Shown here: piece after piece, positions 52,338 through 59,236 of the stretch
How positions within the stretch are numbered: position 1 is the first letter of the stretch
Layout: each line of letters begins with the position of its first letter
Translations under genes and position numbers: made by a program
NCBI GenBank assembly: GCA_958402795.1
Contig: CATXUX010000011.1
Location: 35,956 to 99,955, forward strand
Direction of reading: 5' to 3'
DNA from: an uncultured Lachnospiraceae bacterium
GTDB taxonomy: Bacteria; Bacillota; Clostridia; Lachnospirales; Lachnospiraceae
Length of the DNA stretch: 64,000 nt
The notes under the pieces: generated by a model
Told to the model about the DNA's origin: nothing
The model's input: the letters and a program-made list of their open reading frames with translations, nothing else
Databases searched by the model: none

Positions 52338-52622
52338 ATGCAACTGAATTTTGAATGGGACGAGGAGAAGAACTGCATAAACCGCCGGAAGCATGGTATA
52401 TCTTTTGAGACGGCTGCATATGTATTCTGCGATGAACATTACATAGAAATGTATGATTTTGAACATAGTATCAATGAAGAGCGTTATATTGCAATCGGCA
52501 TGGTGGGCGACCTGCTGTTTGTTGTTTATACGGAACGGGGTGAAAATATCCGGCTGATATCTGCAAGACTGGCGACAGAAAAAGAGAGGAGGCTTTATAA
52601 TGACCAAGACATTTTCTATTAA
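52338..52622 (+). CDS. brnT: BrnT-type ribonuclease toxin
   Basis: 94 residues from the ATG at 52338 (MQLNFEWDEEKN), the usual length; ATGs at 52314 and 52320 are in frame but lie at or just before the expected transcript start. Family pattern: FEWDEEKNCINRRKHGISFETAAYVFCDEHYIE, then EERYIAIGMVGDLLFVVYTERGENIRLISARLATEKERRLY. BrnT is a RelE-fold RNase that arrests growth and is neutralised by BrnA. The antitoxin gene overlaps by 23 bases. Confidence 0.92.
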   Translation: MQLNFEWDEEKNCINRRKHGISFETAAYVFCDEHYIEMYDFEHSINEERYIAIGMVGDLLFVVYTERGENIRLISARLATEKERRLYNDQDIFY

Positions 52623-52782
52623 AGATGGACAGAAACCAAGTGAGGAACAACTGGAAGAAGTCCGGGAAGCTTCGAAACATCAAATACAGTTTGATGAGGA
52701 TTGCCCGGAGCTGTCTCCGGCAATGTATAAAGCGTTTGAATGCTCTGTGAAGCAGAGGAACCGGAGACGGAAGAATGCCTGA
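52600..52782 (+). CDS. brnA: BrnA-type antitoxin, short form
   Basis: 60 residues, overlapping the toxin end and following the SD AGGAGG. MTKTFSIKDGQKPSEEQLEEVREASKHQIQFDEDCPELSPAMYKAFECSVKQRNRRRKNA. The FDEDCPELSPAMYKAF segment is the toxin-binding signature of BrnA-like antitoxins, but the long C-terminal ribbon-helix-helix part is missing, leaving a short basic end. DNA binding and autoregulation may therefore be weak or need another protein. Confidence 0.8.
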   Translation: MTKTFSIKDGQKPSEEQLEEVREASKHQIQFDEDCPELSPAMYKAFECSVKQRNRRRKNA

Positions 52783-52857
52783 TCGAATGATTGAAAGGGA
52801 GAATGCAGATTCTAAAAAGCGTCATTATTCAATGTAGTAGCAGTTTAATATGTCTAC

Positions 52858-52891
52858 AGAAAAAGCGGATCGTTGTGGATCCGCTTTTTCT
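52858..52891 (+). terminator. Terminator after the toxin-antitoxin operon
   Basis: A 14-bp perfect stem (arm AGAAAAAGCGGATC, 52858-52871 with 52878-52891), loop GTTGTG, with a U-rich right arm. Confidence 0.85.
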
Positions 52892-52954
52892 ATTGGAAAC
52901 TGTACCTGAATGTGTCGGTTGTTGTGCTTTCTCTTCCCATCCATGAAGAAAAAA

Positions 52955-53099
52955 GAATTGTTTGACAATTCGACAAGCTTTCTAATAATTATACAAACTG
53001 GCGTATGTAGTCTTTGAAACTCAAAATAAAGAGCATAAGGGAAAAGTGATATCAAACAAGTTTGATCCCCGGCAAAGCCGGGACTTTTCCTTGATATCA
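52955..53099. other. Structured non-coding segment with nested inverted repeats
   Basis: Three levels of structure in 145 bases. A GAATTG/CAATTC hairpin lies at 52955-52971. An outer 9-bp repeat TGATATCAA/TTGATATCA (53047-53055 with 53091-53099) encloses two smaller hairpins, TCAAAC/GTTTGA (53052-53065) and CCCGGC/GCCGGG (53068-53082). There is no coding frame of interest. It lies between the toxin-antitoxin operon and two DNA-binding-like genes that precede the relaxase. Candidate oriT, single-strand initiation site or structured RNA. Confidence 0.45.
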
Positions 53100-53144
53100 G
53101 AAATTGCACCCGAAGCGACGTTTTGTACACCCCGGAAAATTCCG

Positions 53145-53173
53145 TTGACAAAGATATACTTTTAAAGTATTAT
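53145..53173 (+). promoter_or_regulatory. Promoter of the ribbon-helix-helix gene pair
   Basis: TTGACA (53145-53150), 17-base spacer, TATTAT (53168-53173). About 30 bases downstream are the SD AAAGGAG and the ATG at 53209. Confidence 0.75.
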
Positions 53174-53208
53174 ACAGATAAAAGAACATATTTGCGGAAA
53201 GGAGAGGC

Positions 53209-53484
53209 ATGAAATCAATCGTAATAAGGAACCTTACCGAAGAGGAGGCGGTAAAATTAAAACGTCTGGCGGAGGATGCCGGGATAAGCCGGGAGGAATA
53301 TGTGCGCCGGATTCTGCGGGGCCATCTGCTTGCAGGCGGCGTGAAGGAAGTGGAAGAAAAGTACGCGAACCTTGTCCTTCTTACAGCAGATGTCGTGGAA
53401 AATAATACCAGACAGTTAGAGGAGATTATGGAGAAACTGGAGGAAATGAAAACAGATGGTCAGGAAGACATACCATATGGATGA
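53209..53484 (+). CDS. Ribbon-helix-helix (CopG/Arc-like) protein, possible relaxosome accessory factor
   Basis: 91 residues, SD AAAGGAG. The first 45 residues (MKSIVIRNLTEEEAVKLKRLAEDAGISREEYVRRILRGHLL) are a typical beta-helix-helix fold. The rest is a coiled coil (VEEKYANLVLLTADVVENNTRQLEEIMEKLEEMK). It overlaps the next gene by 29 bases and lies upstream of the relaxase. Such proteins act as relaxosome accessories, centromere binders or antitoxins. No toxin gene adjoins, so the first two are favoured. Confidence 0.75.
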   Translation: MKSIVIRNLTEEEAVKLKRLAEDAGISREEYVRRILRGHLLAGGVKEVEEKYANLVLLTADVVENNTRQLEEIMEKLEEMKTDGQEDIPYG

Positions 53485-53827
53485 GAATACGCTGGAGATA
53501 CTGCGGCGCGTCCGCTCCGAAAATCCGGAACTGGAAAACGATTCGGCGGCGCTGCGTTACATTGTGGCGGATTATGAAAAACTGAAAACTGGGAAGCAGG
53601 CAGGGAAGGATATGAAAGCGGCGCTTGTCATTGGTCGTTCAAATGAGGAAAAGCTGGATATCATTCTGGACGTGTTGAACAGTTTCCTTGTGGCTACGGG
53701 ACAGGAAACATGCGTTCCGGCCGCTTATATGGAATCACCGGTTATCACGAAATCACGGGAGTATAGGAAGGATAAAGTAGCGCATTTGAAACAGCGCAAA
53801 GATTATGAAAAGAAAAAACGAGGGTAA
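53456..53827 (+). CDS. Small DNA-binding-like partner of the RHH gene
   Basis: 123 residues, translationally coupled by overlap. MVRKTYHMDENTLEILRRVRSENPELENDSAALRYIVADYEKLK looks like a ribbon-helix-helix segment. The rest is helical with a very basic tail (REYRKDKVAHLKQRKDYEKKKRG). The palindrome copy 4 follows 12 bases after its stop. Possible MobC-like or centromere-binding protein. Confidence 0.6.
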   Translation: MVRKTYHMDENTLEILRRVRSENPELENDSAALRYIVADYEKLKTGKQAGKDMKAALVIGRSNEEKLDIILDVLNSFLVATGQETCVPAAYMESPVITKSREYRKDKVAHLKQRKDYEKKKRG

Positions 53828-53839
53828 GAAGAAAAAGTT

Positions 53840-53859
53840 ACTTGCCAATTTTGGCAAGT
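53840..53859. repeat. 20-bp palindrome, copy 4 (TT-centred)
   Basis: ACTTGCCAATTTTGGCAAGT. The centre is TT, i.e. the AA-centred form read in reverse; the only copy in this orientation. It is upstream of the 53899 gene. Confidence 0.95.
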
Positions 53860-53898
53860 AACAGAAAAAGAAAAAAGCAGAAAAGAGAGGAGAAGAAA

Positions 53899-54183
53899 AT
53901 GATAGTTGCGAAAGACATGACATGGCCGGAAGAAGAGAATTGGATCTATACATCAATAGGATATTACAACGGAAAGATTATTGCAAAAGACATAGAAGGG
54001 GATCTGTATTACCTTGAGGAGGATGAAGAAATAGCTCCGTTTGGGATTGCGCTGCAGGAAGGGACAATGGATCCGATCGAAGACCTTCCGGAAGAAGAAC
54101 AGAAAGAGATCAGGGAAAGATTTGAAGATATTGATCCGCCTCCGGGATATAGCTGGGAAGAAGTATATGGAAAGAAATTATGA
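53899..54183 (+). CDS. Small protein, paralogue of the 37663 product
   Basis: 94 residues; the SD GAGGAG lies 6 bases upstream. WIYTSIGYYNGKIIAKDIEGDLYYLEEDEEIAPFGIALQEGTMDPIEDLPEEEQKEIRERF aligns with the 80-residue protein at 37663. It has an extra acidic/Pro-rich C-terminus (EDIDPPPGYSWEEVYGKKL). The palindrome array begins 10 bases after its stop. Confidence 0.7.
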   Translation: MIVAKDMTWPEEENWIYTSIGYYNGKIIAKDIEGDLYYLEEDEEIAPFGIALQEGTMDPIEDLPEEEQKEIRERFEDIDPPPGYSWEEVYGKKL

Positions 54184-54192
54184 AGAAAATCT

Positions 54193-54994
54193 ACTTGCCA
54201 AAATTGGCAAGTAAATCCGGAGAGGAAAACTGCTTGAGTGGATCAGAAGTGGTGGCGAAAAGTTACTTGCCAAAATTGGCAAGTAGCTCCGGAGAAAAAA
54301 TCTGCCGGAGCGAATTGGAAGTAATGGAGAAAGTTACTTGCCAAAATTGGCAAGTAGATCCGGAAGGAAAATCCGCTGGAGAAGATCAGAAGCAGTGAAG
54401 AAATTACTTGCCAAAATTGGCAAGTAGATCTGGCAGGAAAAGCTGCCAGAGAGAAGTAGAAGCGATGGAGAAAAGTTACTTGCCAAAATTGGCAAGTAGA
54501 TCCGGAGGGAAAATCTGCCGGAGAGAATCAGAAGTGATGGAGATAATTACTTGCCAAATTTGGCAAGTAGATCCAGAGAGAGTCTGCCGGAGCGGATCGG
54601 AAGTAATGGAGAAAAGTTACTTGCCAAAATTGGCAAGTAGATCTGGCAGGAAAACTTGTCGGAGAGAATCAGAAGTAATAAAGAAAATTACTTGCCAAAA
54701 TTGGCAAGTAAATCCAGAGAGGAAAACGGCCGGAGTGAGTCAGAAGTGATAGAGAAAAGTAACTTGCCAAAATTGGCAAGTAGATCTGGCAGGAAAACTT
54801 GTCGGAGAGAATCAGAGGTAATAGAGAAAATTACTTGCCAAAATTGGCAAGTAGCTCTGGAGGAGAAAACTGCCGGAGCGGATCAGAAGTGATAGAAAAA
54901 TTTACTTGCCAAAATTGGCAAGTAGCTCCGGAGAGGAAAACTGCCGGAGCGGATCAGAAGTGCTGGAGAAAATAACTTGCCAAAATTGGCAAGT
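54193..54994. repeat. Tandem array of 12 palindromes, period 70-72 bp
   Basis: Copies start at 54193, 54265, 54336, 54406, 54478, 54549, 54619, 54690, 54762, 54833, 54904 and 54975. Eleven are ACTTGCCAAAATTGGCAAGT (AA centre, all same orientation); the one at 54549 has the AT centre. The 50-52 base spacers are related to each other (CCGGAG..GATCAGAAGT..TGGAGAAAA pattern). The whole is therefore a tandem repeat, not a CRISPR. Small length changes shift the frame, so the open frames across it are not conserved genes. Candidate centromere (parS cluster) or operator array for ParB or the RHH proteins. Confidence 0.95.
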
Positions 54995-55133
54995 AAAATC
55001 TATCGGATATAAAATAGGCACCTCCGCCGAAAGGCGATGAAATAGCATGTCACAATCGTAGGCCATCTGCTCACTCTCCGGATGGTGCACCGGGGAAGGG
55101 CAGAACAACGCTGAACGAAAAGCAAAAAAAGTT

Positions 55134-55153
55134 ACTTGCCAAATTTGGCAAGT
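55134..55153. repeat. 20-bp palindrome, copy 17
   Basis: ACTTGCCAAATTTGGCAAGT, perfect form, 23 bases before the relaxase ATG and next to its SD. It is 159 bases after the last array copy; the intervening 54995-55133 shows no gene. Confidence 0.95.
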
Positions 55154-55176
55154 AAAATGAAGGGGAGCGGATACAC

Positions 55177-58041
55177 ATGGGAGAGATCAAAGCGGGAGTT
55201 ACTGTAATGCAGGACTTCTGCCGTGCGGGATCCAGCGTCTTCCAGAGTTATATAGACTATCTGGACCGCGATGAAGCGCAGAGAAACAATGCGATAGAAA
55301 CGTATAACCTATATCATGCCTACATGGGAAATCCGGAAAAAACGACCGGATTGTTTACGGCAGATCTGGATGAACTGGACGCGGGACAGAAGAAAGACCT
55401 GAAGCATGTCTTTGATGTGGCTCAGGAGAATGGCAGTGTCATGTGGCAGACAGTGATCAGTTTCGATAACCGGTGGCTGGAACAGAATGGATTGTATGAT
55501 TCACAGAGAAACATTCTGGACGAAAGGAAGATCAAAGAAGTTGCTCGGATGGCGGTAAACCGGATGCTGGAAAAAGAGGGACTTGGGAACGCAGTATGGA
55601 GCGCGGCGATTCATTATAATACGGACAACTTTCATGTCCATGTAGCAACAGTGGAACCATACCCAATGCGGGAGCTAATGATGTATCAGGGGAATCTGGA
55701 GATCAGGGGCAAATTTAAACTGAAAAATATTGAAGCGTGTAAAAGCAGTGTTGTAAATGAGATCATGCAGACACGGGAAGTGAATCTACTCATCAACCGG
55801 ATCATCCGGCAGGATATCGTAAAATCAAAAGAGAACCATAGGCTTGCAGAAGACCCTGATATCAGGAAGAAATTTATGGAACTGTATAACAGACTGCCAA
55901 ATGTCGCAGGAAATTTCCGGAATTACAATAATGCGGCGATGAACCAGTGCCGTCCATTGATAGATGAAATCAGTAAGGCATATCTTGAAAAATACCATAA
56001 AGAAGAATATACAAAATTCCTTGATATTTTGAAGCGGCAGAGTGACCTGTATTCGCAGGCATATGGGAGATACGACCGCAGTTATGAGGAATCTAAAAAA
56101 GCAGACCTGATGGAACGGCTGGGGAATGCCATTCTGAAGGAAGTGAAAGAATACGGACGGCGGATCAATGGGAAAATTGACAAGGAGATCGGAAAGAGGG
56201 AAGAACTACCTTTGCAGACATCTACAAAAGCACTTCCGCCGGTGGATCAAAATCGCCCGAAAACGCAGCCGGAACAGCAACCAGAAAAAAGACCGGAACC
56301 ATACCCACGACAGACGGCGGATCAGTCTGCAAAAAGAGATCTGAATCCGATGCCGGAAGAAACCGGAAAAAGCAGTATGGAGATAGAAAATGAGGATTTT
56401 TTCAGCCTTGCACTGGAACCAGAAGAAAAGGTATACAATGAAACCGTAATGGAAGAACTGGAAGAGTGGGAAGCGTACCAGAATTATTTCAAAGAGAAAC
56501 CGGTTCCCAATACAGAGCAAGAGGAACAAGGGTCAGCTGGCACCCTGACGAAAACCTATAAAGGATGGTTCGGGGCATATGCGGAGTTGAAAAAGCAGCT
56601 CAATCCGAAGGAGGGAAAAATAGACAAAGAAAAAATCATGAAGATCCTATCGGGTGGAGAAAAGAGCGGGAACCCTTATATTCTCCATTTACAAGGAGAA
56701 ATGCTCCAAACCGGGCGGATTCTTGAGATTGATCCGGACGGAGCTGAAAAATGTTTTTCCGAAGCGCTTCAAATATTTATGAGGGATGAACCGGCACTTA
56801 CAAAGGAAGCTGCTGCGCAGAGCGGAAAACCAGATGCGGAAACGTTCAGGACAGATCTGTATATCCAATACCGGATAGGGAAGATGTTCAACCGTGGATG
56901 GGGAACCGAACAGGATTGCGAAACTGCTGCAAAGTGGTATGAAAAATCGGGAACCGATTATGCAAGATATTCCCTTGGTAATTTGTATTTTTACGGGGAA
57001 GGTGTTGAACAGGATTACGGGATGGCACTGCAGCTTTATGAAAGCGTGGGGAATAATGGGTTTGCATATTTAAAGTGTGCGGAAATGTATGCGAAAGGAC
57101 TTGGATGTACAGTATCCAAAGAACAGTCAGAAGATTACGAACAGAAAGCATTTGAAATGTTTCAGCACGCAGAAGAAAAACAGCCGGATGATCTGTTTGA
57201 ATATCAGTTGGGGAGAATGTTGTATTACGGGAAAGGATGTGAACAGGACTGCAGCAAGGGACTCACATATCTTGAAATGGCTGCAGAAAAAAAGAATGTC
57301 GATGCGATGTATCTGGCTGGAAAGATTTACATTGATGAGGAGATAACTGAAAAAATTCCCAAGGCGGTAGAATGGCTGGAAGAACTTTCAGAGAAGGGAA
57401 ACCATAGCCGGGCACAATATGCATTGGGAAGACTGTATTCTAATTCAGAGATGGAGCATTATGATCTGGGAAAAGCAGTGAAATATTTGGAGAAAGCGGC
57501 TGCGCAGGAAAACGGGTACGCACAGTATCATTTGGGAAAACTGTATACAGACAAAACGCTGAATATCTATGATCCGGAGAAAGGAATCGAATACCTGGAA
57601 GCTGCAAAGGAGCAGGAAAACGAGGCAGCACAGTACCGTTTGGGAAAAATCTACTTGGACAAACAAGGGGAGGTATATAATCCGGAAAAAGGAATTTCGT
57701 ATATGAGTGACCTTGCCGAAAATGGCAATATGTATGCGCAGACACGGTTAGGTTGCGAGTATTTAAAAGGAGAAAATGTCCGGAGAGATATTGGAACGGC
57801 GCAGGAATGGTTTACAAAAGCGGCAGAGCAGGGTGACGATTTTGCAAAGACGATGCTGAACCATATCAATTCAGATCCGCCGAAGAGAACAAGGGGGAGC
57901 GGCGGCAGGGCGCGAAGCGAATTAAATAAAGCGTTATATTCCCTGCAGCGTTCCATGGACGAAGAACACAGGCAGGCATATCAGGCGTTGCAGATCTATG
58001 AAATCGAGCAGGAGAAAGAACTTGAACAGATAGAAATCTGA
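55177..58041 (+). CDS. MobP2-type relaxase with C-terminal Sel1 repeats
   Basis: 954 residues, SD AAGGGGAG. Residues 1-340 are a relaxase domain. Candidate nicking tyrosines are Y25/Y28 in SYIDYLDR, and the metal-binding histidine motif is HYNTDNFHVHVATV (H146, H153, H155). A Pro/Gln/Glu-rich linker (about 345-400) follows. Residues about 560-930 form a chain of eight or more Sel1/TPR-like repeats (AAKWYEKSGTDYARYSLGNLYFYGEGVEQDYGMAL; KYLEKAAAQENGYAQYHLGKLY; EYLEAAKEQENEAAQYRLGKIYL). The relaxase nicks oriT and pilots the strand. The repeat domain is probably a protein-docking arm, perhaps for the coupling protein. Palindromes flank the gene on both sides. Confidence 0.9.
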   Translation: MGEIKAGVTVMQDFCRAGSSVFQSYIDYLDRDEAQRNNAIETYNLYHAYMGNPEKTTGLFTADLDELDAGQKKDLKHVFDVAQENGSVMWQTVISFDNRWLEQNGLYDSQRNILDERKIKEVARMAVNRMLEKEGLGNAVWSAAIHYNTDNFHVHVATVEPYPMRELMMYQGNLEIRGKFKLKNIEACKSSVVNEIMQTREVNLLINRIIRQDIVKSKENHRLAEDPDIRKKFMELYNRLPNVAGNFRNYNNAAMNQCRPLIDEISKAYLEKYHKEEYTKFLDILKRQSDLYSQAYGRYDRSYEESKKADLMERLGNAILKEVKEYGRRINGKIDKEIGKREELPLQTSTKALPPVDQNRPKTQPEQQPEKRPEPYPRQTADQSAKRDLNPMPEETGKSSMEIENEDFFSLALEPEEKVYNETVMEELEEWEAYQNYFKEKPVPNTEQEEQGSAGTLTKTYKGWFGAYAELKKQLNPKEGKIDKEKIMKILSGGEKSGNPYILHLQGEMLQTGRILEIDPDGAEKCFSEALQIFMRDEPALTKEAAAQSGKPDAETFRTDLYIQYRIGKMFNRGWGTEQDCETAAKWYEKSGTDYARYSLGNLYFYGEGVEQDYGMALQLYESVGNNGFAYLKCAEMYAKGLGCTVSKEQSEDYEQKAFEMFQHAEEKQPDDLFEYQLGRMLYYGKGCEQDCSKGLTYLEMAAEKKNVDAMYLAGKIYIDEEITEKIPKAVEWLEELSEKGNHSRAQYALGRLYSNSEMEHYDLGKAVKYLEKAAAQENGYAQYHLGKLYTDKTLNIYDPEKGIEYLEAAKEQENEAAQYRLGKIYLDKQGEVYNPEKGISYMSDLAENGNMYAQTRLGCEYLKGENVRRDIGTAQEWFTKAAEQGDDFAKTMLNHINSDPPKRTRGSGGRARSELNKALYSLQRSMDEEHRQAYQALQIYEIEQEKELEQIEI

Positions 58042-58050
58042 TCGGAAATT

Positions 58051-58214
58051 ACTTGCCAAATTTGGCAAGTAAAATCTGGAGGGAAATTCAACAGGAGAAG
58101 ATTAGAAGAGATGGAGAAAATCACTTGCCAAAATTGGCAAGTAGATTCAGGAAGGAAACTTATGGAAAACGGACAGAAGAAATAAACAAAAGCAACTTGC
58201 CAAATTTGGCAAGT
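58051..58214. repeat. Three palindromes, period 72 bp, upstream of parA
   Basis: Copies at 58051-58070 (AT centre), 58123-58142 (AA centre) and 58195-58214 (AT centre), exactly 72 bases apart. The last ends 31 bases before the -35 box of the parA promoter. They fill the gap between relaxase and parA. Confidence 0.95.
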
Positions 58215-58245
58215 AAAAAAACATACTCTGTAAAAACAAAAAATG

Positions 58246-58274
58246 TTGACAATATTATAATGTTATTATATAAT
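58246..58274 (+). promoter_or_regulatory. Consensus promoter of parA
   Basis: TTGACA (58246-58251), 17-base spacer, TATAAT (58269-58274): a perfect sigma-A promoter 47 bases upstream of the parA ATG, with three palindromes immediately upstream. Confidence 0.9.
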
Positions 58275-58321
58275 GATTTCACAATAATAATATGATAAAA
58301 ATATAGATTGGAGAGAAAGAG

Positions 58322-59158
58322 ATGTATACGGTCACATTTTTAAACAACAAAGGCGGAGTAGGAAAGACGGCAACAGTAACGGCGGTAGGGCATATGCTTT
58401 CAGAGGAGAAAAAGAAGCGGGTACTTCTGGTTGACCTGGATCCGCAGGCAAATACATCACAGTTTTTCGGACTGGAAGGGTATACGGAGGGCTGTTCCCT
58501 AAAAGAAGTGCTTGCGAATAAAATCCGTCCGGCATCTGATACGGTGGAAGATATCTTGTGGGACAGTGGAAAAGATATTCACGACTGTATCTACGGAACG
58601 GAGTATGAAGGACTGGATGTGATCCCATCATTTATCACGCTGTCAGACATGGAAAACCGTCTGGTCGGAAATGTGACAGAACCGAATCAGTTTCGGTTAT
58701 ACAGGCAGCTTGAAAAAATACAGGATGAATATGATATCTGCCTGATCGACTGCGGACCAAGTGTATCCCTGCTGAATGTTAATGCACTTGCAGCATCGGA
58801 TATCGTGTATATTCCTTCACGGTGCGACCGGAGTTCACGTATCGGAATTGTAAACGTACTGAGATTAGTGAACAGTGTGAAGAACTTTTCATACAAAGAT
58901 CTGGAATTCGGCGGATGCTTCCTCGTCCAGTATGATGAGCGCAGGAAGATCTGCCGGGAAGCCTGGGAAGACTGCAGCGCAGCGCTGGGAGAAAAACTTC
59001 TTCCGGTCACGATTCCATCCAGTACAAAGATTGAGCAGTTAAGTACGGTTAGGAAACCGCTTCTTGCAGCAGATCCTTATGGGAAAGCAACGCTGAAATA
59101 TATGGAACTGACAGACTGCCTGCTCCGAAAAATGGAACAGGGGAAAGGGGCGACATAA
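58322..59158 (+). CDS. parA: ParA partition ATPase
   Basis: 278 residues, SD GGAGAG. Deviant Walker A NNKGGVGKTA (signature Lys10, P-loop Lys15), VLLVDLDPQANTSQFF, Walker B-like DICLIDCGPSVSLLN. It lacks an N-terminal HTH, so it is of the Soj/small ParA type. Such proteins position plasmid copies with a ParB bound at a centromere. The neighbouring ParB and the palindrome clusters complete a likely partition system. The strong promoter implies repression by a site-bound factor. Confidence 0.94.
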   Translation: MYTVTFLNNKGGVGKTATVTAVGHMLSEEKKKRVLLVDLDPQANTSQFFGLEGYTEGCSLKEVLANKIRPASDTVEDILWDSGKDIHDCIYGTEYEGLDVIPSFITLSDMENRLVGNVTEPNQFRLYRQLEKIQDEYDICLIDCGPSVSLLNVNALAASDIVYIPSRCDRSSRIGIVNVLRLVNSVKNFSYKDLEFGGCFLVQYDERRKICREAWEDCSAALGEKLLPVTIPSSTKIEQLSTVRKPLLAADPYGKATLKYMELTDCLLRKMEQGKGAT

Positions 59159-59236
59159 ACGCATGGTTCCCGTAAAAGAAAATATATGTTATACTGTTAA
59201 AACAACAGGACAATATTGGAAAGCGAGAGGAAGACG

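Noticed and set aside
54180..54892. Open frames of 72-113 codons across the palindrome array, with repeated SYLPKLASRSG peptides
   Set aside because: The repeat unit varies between 70 and 72 bases, so the frame shifts from unit to unit and no single frame spans the array. The peptides are just the translated palindrome and spacer.
54193..55153. CRISPR array
   Set aside because: The repeats are only 20 bp and fully palindromic, the 50-52 base spacers are related to each other, copies also occur singly elsewhere, and no cas gene is present.
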